From the NCBI GenBank assembly GCA_023412275.1, contig JAEYNY010000135.1, positions 23,152-87,151 of the forward strand: a stretch of DNA of 64,000 nt, given 5' to 3'. Of this stretch, positions 28,792 to 40,700 are shown one piece after another. Below the pieces are notes generated by a model, which saw nothing but the letters and a program-made list of their open reading frames with translations, was not told the origin of the DNA and made no database searches. Source of the stretch: Bacillota bacterium (GTDB taxonomy: Bacteria > Bacillota > Clostridia > Acetivibrionales > DSM-1351). Position numbers and translations under genes: made by a program. Positions within the stretch are counted from its first letter, which is position 1; each line of letters starts with the position of its first letter.

Positions 28792-31700
28792 ATGAACAAG
28801 GTTGAATATTCAGGAAATGAAATAGCTGTTATAGGTATGAGCGGAAGATTTCCGAGGGCCGATAATATATCTGAATTGTGGGATAATTTAAAGGTCGGAA
28901 AAGAATGTATAACTTTTTTCAGCAAAGAAGAATTATTATCAGCGGGAATAGATATTCACGAAATAGAAAACCCAAATTATATCAAAGCCCATGGATATCT
29001 GGAAGAAGCAGAAAAGTTCGATAACGATTTTTTTGGTTACAGCAATATAGAAGCCTTAGTAATGGACCCACAAATTCGAATGCTGCATGAAGTTGTGTGG
29101 GAAGCTCTTGAAGACGCAGGCTATAACCCGGAAACCTATAAAAAACCCATAGGCTTGTATGTGGGAGCCTCTGACAATTTGTACTGGCAGATTGTTTCGT
29201 CATTTTCAAAGGATGACAGCGTTTCACAAGGGTTCGGAACTTTTTTACTGAATAATAAGGATTTCATAGCCACACAAATTGCCTATAAACTAAACTTGAA
29301 AGGCCCGGTAATAGATTTATCAACGGCTTGTTCAACTTCTCTGGTAGGAATACATATGGCATGTCAGGCACTTTTGAGCGGTGAATGTGATATCGCTCTG
29401 GCAGGAGGAGTAACAATATCACTTCCACTGAAAAAAGGCTACATGTACGAAAAGGATATGGTTATGTCTTCAGATGGACATTGCAGAGCTTTTGATGAGG
29501 CAGGCTCAGGCTTTGTGGAGGGTAGCGGAGCAGGTGTTGTTGCCCTGAAACTACTGGAAGATGCTCTTAATGACGGCGACGATATATATGCGGTTATAAA
29601 GGGTTCTGCTATAAATAATGATGGAAACAGAAAAGTTGGGTATACGGCACCAAGCATAGAAGGCCAGGCAGAGGTCATAAGGTTAGCCCACAGGGTTGCC
29701 GAGGTGGAGCCTTCAACTATATCCTACATAGAAACCCATGGAACCGGTACCAGACTGGGAGATGTGGTTGAAATAGAGGCATTGAGGCAGGCTTTTGGAA
29801 AACAGGAGAAAAACTACTGTGCTTTAGGTACCATCAAAAGCAGTGTTGGGCATCTTGATTTTGCAGCTGGTGTTACGGGTTTTATTAAAACAGCATTAAT
29901 GTTAAAGCATAAGCTTATTCCACCTGTTGTTAATTTTAATACACCTAATTCACAACTAAATTTGGAAAACAGTCCCTTTTATATTAATAAGGAATTGATA
30001 GATTGGAAAAAGGAAGATACACAGTTAAGGGCGGGAGTCAGTTCTTTCGGTATCGGTGGAACAAATGCCCATATCGTGCTGGAGGAGGCTCCAGAAGCAT
30101 TAAACGAGCCTCAGCAGGTGGAAAAGTGGAATGTGCTGGCACTTTCCGCCAGAAGTCCTCAGGCACTAGACAGGATGACTGACAATTTGGCACATTATTT
30201 AGAGGAAAACCCAGATGTAAATCCTGCTGATGTAGCCTATACCTTACATACCGGCCGTAAACTGTTTAAATATCGCAGAACTCTTGTGTTCAATGGAATA
30301 AATAATGCAATTGATGCTCTAAAAGCTAAAGATAATAGAAATATAAAGACTTTCTATTCAGAAAAGGACAAAAAATCTGTCATTTTCATGTTTGCCGGGC
30401 AAGGTTCTCAATACGTTAGTATGGGCTTGGAATTGTATGAGAAAGAACCTGTATTCAGAATGGCATTTGACAATTGCAGAGTAATTTTAAAAGGTCTTGT
30501 TGATTTTGATATAAAGGATGTTTTATATCCCGTTAAAGAAAATGAACAGGAAGCACAACTGAAAATAAATCAAACGGAATTAACTCAGCTTGTAATTTTT
30601 GTATTTGAATATTCCCTTACCAAGCTTTTAATTCATTGGGGTATAAAGCCTGATGCCATGATTGGTTACAGTTTTGGCGAATACACCGCAGCTCTGATTT
30701 CAGGAGTATTCTCTTTAGAAGATGCTCTCGAATTAATTGTGGCACGAGGAAAGCTCATGAAATCACTTAATACGGGAGCTATGTTAAGTGTACCACTAAC
30801 TGAAACAGAATTAATGCCCTTGATAAATGAGTTTAATTATTCTGATACATTAAGGGTTTCTATTGCAATAATTAACGGTTTTTCATGTATTGTATCAGGT
30901 TCATCAGAATCAATAGACACCTTTGACAAGTATATGAAGCAAAAAAGATATTTGTGTATGAAAGTACCTGTATCATATGCAATGCATTCCCCAGAACTGG
31001 CTCCAATTGTGGAAGAGTTCAAAAGAAAAGTTCAAAGTATAACTTTAAATAAACACTCTATTCCTTATATTTCAGGCTTGACTGGAACTTGGATAACCGG
31101 GGAGCAGGTTACAGATCCGGAGTACTGGGCAAGACATTTGATTCAGCCAATCAGGTTTTCAGACGGTATGGAAAAGCTTCTGGAAGACTCTGATACTGTA
31201 TTTATTGAAGTAGGCCCAGGTAGGGATTTAAGTGTTCTGCTGAATAGATTTATTGAGAAAGAGCCTGAAAGGATTCTGAATACGGTACGAGTTCAACATG
31301 ACGGTAAATCTGACATTTATTTTCTGCTAAACAAGCTGGCACAATTATGGAGATGCGGTATAAAAATAAATTGGAAGAACTTCTATGGAGCAGAGAAAAG
31401 GCAGCATGTAAATTTACCCACATATCCTTTTGAAGGTAAGAGATTCTGGATAGACAGTAATCCAAAAGATGTTTTCAGAAACGAAAAAACAATCTCATTA
31501 TATAAAAAAGAAAATATTGCAGAATGGTTCTATGTACCACAATGGGTTCGTTCTACACCCGGATACAAGGGTAAGTCAAATAGTTCACAGTGGCTCATAT
31601 TTAGGGATACTCTTGGAGTTTCTGATGAAATAATTAATGACTTTACAAAAAAAGAAATTAATGTTGTTACAGTTACCATGGGAAAAGCCTATGAAAGAGT

Positions 31701-34700
31701 AGATAAAAGCAGCTTCATAATTGACCCTGCACAAAGTGGTGATTACGAAAGGCTTTTTAATGAAATTACAGCAGCCGGAATAACAATTGAGAAAATAGCA
31801 CATTTTTGGGGAGTAGACAGTATTGGCACAGAGGAATGTCAAATGGCAAGTTTTGACTGCGCCCAAGATGCAGGCTTGTACAGTATTCTGAAAATTGCAA
31901 AAGCCTTGGCAAAATTGGAAATGCATAAAGAAATAAGACTTGATGTAATAACAAATAACGTTCATGTTGTTACAGGTGAGGAAACAACATACCCTGAAAA
32001 GTCTACAGCATTAGCGGCAAGTATAGTAATACCACAGGAATACTCCTACATAAAAAGCAGATGTATTGACATAGTTGTACCTGAAGGACACAAAAAGGGT
32101 AGAAGCAATCTTTTGAAGCAACTGTGGGCAGAATTGCTGTCTGAATCACCTGACAGGGTAGTGGCATATAGAAGCGGATTCCGCTGGGTTATGAAATATG
32201 AACAAGTCAAATTGGAGGAGCAGATAAAAAACGATATCCCCTTCAAAACCCAAGGAGTATACCTTATTACAGGAGGACTCGGGGGAGTGGGATATGCCCT
32301 TGCGGAGCATATCGTTAAAGAATATAAAGCAAAGGTTGTCTTAACGGGTCGAACTGTTCTCCCTGAAAGGGAAAAATGGGACTGGTGGTTGGAAAATCAT
32401 CCTCAGGAAGATAAAATAAGCGACAGAATAAGAAAAATACTTGCCCTTGAGAACTATGGAACAGACATATTGATATTTGATGCAGTTGATGTCTCCCATG
32501 AGGAGAAAATGAAGTATGTAGTTGACAGGGCAGAAGAAGAGTTGGGAGCCATAACAGGTATAATTCATAGCGCAGGAGTACTGGACGGAAATTCTTTCAG
32601 CTTGATTAACGATTTAGATTTAGCTGAATGTAAAACTCAGTTTAATTCAAAAGTGTATGGTTTATTGGTTTTGGAGAGGATTTTCAGAGACAAAGAAACG
32701 GACTTTTGTGTATTAATGTCTTCTATTGCTTCGGTACTTGGAGGTTTGGGTCATGTTGCATATTCAGCTGCTAACCTTTTTATGGATTATTTTGTTCAAA
32801 AAATAAACAGCTTTGGCGATAAAAACTGGAAAAGTGTTTGCTGGAGTGAATGGCAAAAAGATAATGCAAGTAATGAAAAAATCACAATAGGAGCAACAAT
32901 TGCTGAACTTTCAATGTCACCTGATGAAGCAATCGATGCATTTGAAAGAATTTTGGCTTTTGGTGGTCAGGGGCAGATTGTTTGCTCCCCCGGAGACTTG
33001 CAACAAAGATTGAATCAATGGGTTAAACCCAATTACACTGATCCAGAGGAATCAGTAAAAAGTAGCAATATACATAAAACCTATTACACCAGACCCTCCT
33101 TATCCAACAGTTATGTTGAACCACAGAGCCAAATTGAAAAAGAACTTGCAGATATCTGGAAAGACTTGTTCAGAATCAGTGAGGTAGGCATACTTGATGA
33201 TTTCTTTGAATTAGGTGGGGATTCCCTCAAAGCAATTACGGTTATAAACAATATATATAAAAAGTTCGAAGTGGAATTGCCGTTGACAGACTTTTTCAAA
33301 TTTTCAACAATAGAGAAACTGGGAGCTTATTTAACAGCTTCTGATAAAAAAGCATATATCCCAATAAACAAAGTCGATGAAAAAGAATATTATGCATTAT
33401 CTTCTGCACAAAAAAGACTATACTTCATTAATCAATACGACCCCTCACTGACTACATATAACATGTCAGGGATTTTTGTATTAGAAGGCGACATCGACGA
33501 AATCCACTTTGAAAAGGTATTCAACTGCCTTATACAAAGGCATGACTCACTTCGTACCTCTTTCGTTATGAAGGAAAGTGAACCGGTTCAGATTATACAT
33601 AACCAGATTGATTTTAAGATAGAGTTCCATGAGTGCAATGAGAATCAGGTTGATAATATAATTAACGATTTTATAAAGCCATTTGATTTAAGCAAAGCTC
33701 CGTTGATACGTGTTGCACTTATCAGGCTTACTGACGGTAAATATATTTTTATTTATGATATGCATCATATTATCTCTGACGGTATCTCAATGAACATTCT
33801 GATAAATGACTTTATAAGTCTGTACAATGGTGAGAAGCTGAAACCATTAAAAATGCAATACAGAGATTTTTCAGAATGGCAGAACAACCTGTATAAAGAA
33901 AATGTTGATGATGTGCAGGAAAAGTATTGGCTTAACCGTTTTTCAGGTGAAATACCCGTATTAAATATGCCTACGGATTATAACCGTCCTGCCGTTCAAA
34001 GCTACGAAGGTGCCCATATATACTTTGTATTGGACAAGTCCCGAACAGGTAAGCTTAACGATTTGGCGGCAGAAAACGGTGTTACCCTATTTATGGTTCT
34101 TCTTGCGGCATACAATGTATTATTGAACCAATACACCGGCCAGGAGGAAATAATTGTAGGAACACCTGTAGCAGGGCGACAACATGTTGATTTACAGGAT
34201 ATCATCGGGGTATTTGTTAACACACTACCTCTTTTAAATCACCCAAAAGGTAGTAAAAGTTTCGTACAATTTCTTGAAGAGGTAAAACAAAGTACTCTCG
34301 AGGCATTTGATAATCAGAGCTACCAGTTCGAGCAACTGGTTGATAAACTGAATATTCCAAAAGATATTAGCCGAAATCCGCTGTTTGACACTATGCTGGT
34401 TCTGCAAAATACCGGTAACATGTTGGATACATTAAATGCTTCTGGAAAACTTCGTTTTTCTGAATATAGTCACAAGAACAACATGTCTAAGTTTGATATT
34501 ATGCTGACTGCTTTTGAAGATAAGGGCGAAATAACCTTTGAATTCGAATACAGTACCATGTTGTTTAAAGAAGATACAATTAAAAATCTGTACAAGCACT
34601 TTATAAATATTTTAGAGGATATTTGTGAAGCTCCCCATAAGGAACTGAGGGAGATAAAAATACTCTCGAAAGAAGAACAAGATATTATAACAAGTACGTT

Positions 34701-37700
34701 TAACGCTACAGCATGTGACTACATAAAAGATAAAAATGTAATTGATGTATTCGAGGAAAATGCGACTCTAATACCTCAGAACATTGCAGTAATGTATAAC
34801 AATAAGTCTTGGACATATGGGCAATTAAATGAACGTTCTAACCAATTGGCACACTACTTGAGAAGTCTGGGTATAGGAAATGACACAATTGTTGGCCTTA
34901 TGGTAAGACGATCCTTTGAAATGATGGTGGGAATATACGCGATATTGAAGGCAGGGGGTGCATATTTACCTATAGACCCCGAGTATCCAGAAGCACGTAT
35001 AGATTACATGATTAAGGATAGTGGAATTGAATATATACTGACCGATAGGAATACTGTTGCTTCACCGGATATTAAGGGCAAAATCATTTATCTGGATGAT
35101 GATTATTCAAAGGAAAGTAAAACAAATCCCGTTAACATAACCCAACCAAACAGTTTAGCATATGTTATCTATACTTCAGGGTCAACGGGAAATCCCAAGG
35201 GCGCAATGATTGAGCATACTTCTTTAATGAACAGATTAATTTGGATGCAAAAAAATACGCCTATAAATCAAGGAGATGTTGTTCTTCAGAAAACCACATT
35301 TTCTTTTGATGTATCAGTTTGGGAATTACTCTGGTGGGGTATGCAGGGCGCAGCAGTTTGTCTTTTGGAAAATGAAGGGGAGAAAAATCCTCAGTCTATA
35401 GTTGAAGCCATTTATAACAATAAGGTGACTATACTCCACTTTGTTCCATCAATGTTTAATGCATTTTTGAGTTATTTGGATACATGTTCAGTAGCTTACA
35501 AGCTTAATAGCTTAAAGCATATAATTACGAGTGGTGAAGCACTGACCCTTGATATGGTAAATAGATTTAATTACATTTTCAGAAATAATACCGGAGTGCG
35601 CCTTGTAAATCTCTACGGGCCTACAGAGGCGACCATAGACGTATCCTATTTCAACTGTCCCCGTGATACAACTGGTATACAGTCTATTCCGATTGGAAAG
35701 CCAATAGATAATATTAGACTGTATATTACAAACAAGGACGGTCGCCTTCAACCTATCGGTGTTCCGGGCGAGCTATGTATCGGTGGCGTAGGTCTGGCAA
35801 GAGGATACCTCAATAAAGAGCTTCTGACAAAGGAGACGTTTATTTTTAATCCTTTCCTGAGCGGAGAGCGCCTATATAAAACAGGAGATCTGGCAAAGTG
35901 GAATGAAGACGGGAATATAGAGTATCTGGGAAGAATAGATAATCAGGTTAAGATAAGAGGATTCAGAATTGAACTGGGGGAAATTGAAAGTGCATTAAGG
36001 AAGATTGATGGAATAACTGATTCTGTTGTAATTGATGTTGATGATGAGACAGGTAAAAGTTTGTGTGCGTACATTGTTACCGGCAAGGAGATTTCTCCAA
36101 ACCATTTGAGAACTGCTCTTGGAAGCGTTTTGCCTGACTATATGGTTCCATCGTATTATGTAACAATAGAAAGAATACCTTTAACAGCCAATGGAAAATT
36201 GGATAGAAAGGCTTTGCCAAAGCCAAACAAAGTTTTAGTGAGAAAGACTTATGTTCCACCTGAGAATAATACTCAAATGGTGCTTTGCCAAATTTGGGGT
36301 GATGTTTTAGGCATTGATCGCGTGGGAACTTTAGATAATTTCTTTGAAATTGGCGGAGATTCAATTAAAGCGCTGCAAATATTAGCCAGACTTTATCAGC
36401 ACGGATTACAATTTACTATAAAGAATCTCTTTAAATATCCTACTGTAAAAGAGTTGTCCTCACATGTTAAATCCCTTGTGTACGAAACAGGTAAAGGGTT
36501 TGAAGCCGGGGAATTACCTCTGACTCCTATACAGAAATTATTCTTTGAAAAGAGTGGAGAACAAAACCACCATTTTAATCAATCTGTTATGATTTTAAAC
36601 AAAGATGGATTCTCAGTTGAGGCTTTAAAGAATGCCCTTAACGGGATTATAAAGCATCATGATGCAATTAGAATGGTATATAACATGCAGGAGAATAGAA
36701 TCATTCAGTACAATAATGATGAATCTGCAAATCTGTATGACTTTTATGAATACACACTCAACGACTCTGAGTATATAAAGACAATTGAGGAGCAATGTGA
36801 ATTTCTTCAAAGTAGTATTAACCTAAGTACAGGCCCTCTGGTGAAAGTCGGACTGTTTCACACACTGACAGGAGAATATCTGGCAATAATAATTCATCAC
36901 CTTGTTGTAGACGGGGTATCATGGAGAATACTCCTTGAGGACCTTAAGCTTGCATATGACCAATCCTTGAAGGGAAACAAGATAGTACTTCCTTCAAAAA
37001 CGGCTTCATTTCAACAGTGGGCGAAGGAATTGAAGGAACATGCGGATTCCGAATCGGTATACAAAAATGTTCAATATTGGAGAGATATATTAAATGTATC
37101 TGTTCCTAAATTACCAAGGGATTATAAAATATCAGAGACAAGAAGAAACAAATACAGGGAAGCAGTTTCAATAACCTTTACATGTGATGAAACAAACGAT
37201 CTGTTAAAGAACATACACAATACATATCATACTAAAATAGAAGACATTTTACTGGCAGGGCTTGGAATGGCATTAAAATCCTGGAGTGGAAATGATAAGG
37301 CACTTATTGCACTTGAGGGTCATGGACGTGAGGAACTGCTCCAGGGTTTACCAATAGCTCGTACAGTTGGATGGTTTACGTCATTATATCCGGTGCTACT
37401 GGATATGGGCAGTGTAAATAAATTATCTTATTATCTCCGAATGATAAAAGAAAACCTTCGTAAGATACCCAATGGTGGTATAGAATTCGGATTGTATCAA
37501 TACATCAGAAACAGAGGGGAAGAGGAACAGTCATTTGAAAGCCTTGAACCCGAGATTATGTTTAATTATCTAGGACAGTTTGATAAAGAGTTGGTATCAG
37601 ATTATTTTGAAGTTGCTCAACAATCCTGCGGGAAAGAAGTAAGTCCTGAAGGTACCCCATGGTATGCCTTGGACATTAATTGCATTACTATAGACGGAGC

Positions 37701-40700
37701 TTTGAAAGTAACAGCTTCCTTTGATAAAAACGAATATAAAAGTGAAACAATCAGTAATTTGATGGAAGCCTACAAAGCCTGCCTCCAAGAAATAATACTG
37801 CATTGTAAGACTCAGAAGCAGGAACTAGGATCACCAGCTGATTTTAAACTGGACATGCCGTTAGAGAGCTTTGATAAACTCACTGAGAGCGTATACTCAA
37901 ATATTAAATGGAATAATGAGAAGGAACGCATAATTCAGGACATATACAAGCTCTCTCCTATGCAGGAAGGAATATTGTTTCATGCTGTTTCAAGCGACTC
38001 AGAGACATATTTTCAACAGTGTGCCTTTGATATATCCGGAAAACTTGATATTAATCTACTGGAAAAAAGCCTTAATGAAATAGTTAAGAGATATGATATT
38101 TTACGTACGGTGTTTGTTTATGAGGGACTTTCCAATCCTCTACAAGTTGTATTAAAGGAAAGAATGATATCAGTGCTTTATGAGGATATTTCCGCTATGG
38201 ATGACCATGGAAAGCATGAATATTATAAAGCATTTAAGAAACTGGAACGTGAGACCGGTTTTGATGTAACAAGAGACAGCCTTATAAAAATGTCTGTACT
38301 TTATTGGGGAGATGGACAATACAAGCTAATATGGAGTTTTCATCACATACTGATGGATGGATGGTGCCTTAGTATTCTATTTGGCGAGCTTCTGAAACGG
38401 TATACATGTTTTTACGGAAAAACAAAATTAGAGTTTCCTCAGATAACTTCCTATAGAAATTATATAGAATGGCTTCAGAAGAATGATGAAAATTCAGCAT
38501 TACAATATTGGGGCGAGTATTTACAGGGTTATAGCACTCAGGCATTATTACCCCAAAGGAATAGAAGGGAAGACCAGAGTTACCAACAAATGCAGTTCAA
38601 CATGAACCTTGATGAAGAGTGTATCAGAAAGATTGAGGACATGAGTAAAAGGTATCACGTAACACAGAATACAGTTATTCAGAGCGTTTGGGGAATTCTT
38701 TTACAAAAGTACACTGGTAATGAGGATGTGGTGTTTGGTGCTGTTGTATCAGGGCGGCCTGCAGAAATAGAAAATATTGAAAATATGCTTGGATTATTTA
38801 TTAATACCATTCCGGTACGCATTAGCACCCAAGCACAGACTAGGTTCAGTGAATTGGTAATGGCCCGGCAGGATGAAGCACTTGAATCTGAGCAATACAG
38901 CTATATTTCCCTATCAAAAGTGCAGGCAGCATCAGAATTAAAACAAGGTCTATTTGACCACATTATTATTTATGAAAACTATCCCCTGGGGCAAAATGCC
39001 TCAGAAGCTGCCGGATACGACAGTACAGGCTTTATAGTTGAGGGTGTTGAAGCATTTGAGCAGACAAACTACGATTTGAATATAATTGTAAACTCTGCAA
39101 ATGGAATTGAAATAGATTTTCGTTATAATGCTAATGTTTATGAGGAATGGTTGATAGAACAGTTAGCAAGACACTTGGAGACAATAATAAAACAGGTCTC
39201 CGATAATTTTGAAATAAATATTGAGGATATCGATCTTTTGCAGGAAGAAGAACGTCAACAATTGCTCTGCGAATTTAATGATACCTATTGTGATTATTCC
39301 AGAGGAGCTACCATTATTGATTTGTTTGAAAAACAGGTGGGATTAACACCTGAGGCTACTGCTTTGATATTCCACAACGAAGTACTTACGTATAGGGAAT
39401 TAAATGAATGCTCAAATAGATTGGCACATTATTTAAGAAGACTAGGATTCAAACCCAATATGGTAGCAGGAATAATGTTAAAGCGTTCTTTTGATATGAT
39501 GATAGCCATTGTAGGAATCCTAAAAGCAGGGGGGGCATACCTGCCTATTGATCCGGAACTTCCGGAAGAACGTATTTCATACATGCTGGAAGACTGTGAC
39601 GGCAAGTTCTTGCTTGTAGACAATCAAAAATCTATTTCTCAGGATTTTAAAGGGCAAGTAATAAACATTAATGAATCTGAAAAAGAGCCGAATTACAATC
39701 CGGAAAAAGTGAACTTACCTTCAGATCTGGCCTACGTCATATATACCTCAGGCTCTACCGGAAAGCCTAAAGGAGTAATGCTTGAACATAAAGCAGTAAA
39801 TAATTTTATTACGGGTATGATCAGAAAAATAGACTTTTCAGCAGGAAAAACTATTTTAGCCCTTACAACAATTTCATTTGATATTTTTGTTCTCGAAACA
39901 ATATTGGCACTTACAAAGGGCTTAAAAGTTGTAATTGCCGATGAACAAAGTCAAAAAGATATTGGGATGGTTTGTGAACTGATCCGTAAAAATAATATTG
40001 ATATGGTTCAAATGACACCTTCAAGGGCACAACTGTTCCTGAGTGACAAGAAATGGTCAAATTATCTTACCTCCTTAAAGGAAATAATCATAGGAGGGGA
40101 GCCTTTCACCGAGAACCTTCTGGGGTATCTTGAAGGCTTTAAGGGTGTAAAGGTGTATAACGTATATGGACCTACTGAAACTACAGTCTGGTCTACTATT
40201 AAAGAATTAACAGGACAAAAACAAGTAAATATAGGTAACCCCATTGCAAACACACAAATTTATATACTAAACAGCAAAAAACAGCTGGTTCCAAAAGGAG
40301 TAAAAGGTGAATTATACATTGGCGGAGATGGGTTGGCCAGAGGCTATATTTCCAATAATAAATTGACAGAAGAAAAATTCATACAAAATCCTTTTAATCC
40401 AAATGAGAGAATATATAAAACCGGAGACATTTCAAAATGGCTATATAACGGAGAAATTCAGTGTTATGGCAGGATGGATCATCAGATAAAAATCATGGGT
40501 TACAGAATTGAACTGGGAGAAATAGAACACCAGATATCCAAGCATGAGCTTGTATCTGATGTAGTTGTATCAAAAATAACAACCCTGTCAAATACTGATT
40601 CCTTGGTTTCCTTTATTGTTGTTAAAGATGAGGGACAGAAAGAAGAACTGATTAATTCACTAAATGAATTTCTGACTCACAGTTTGCCGGCTTATATGAT

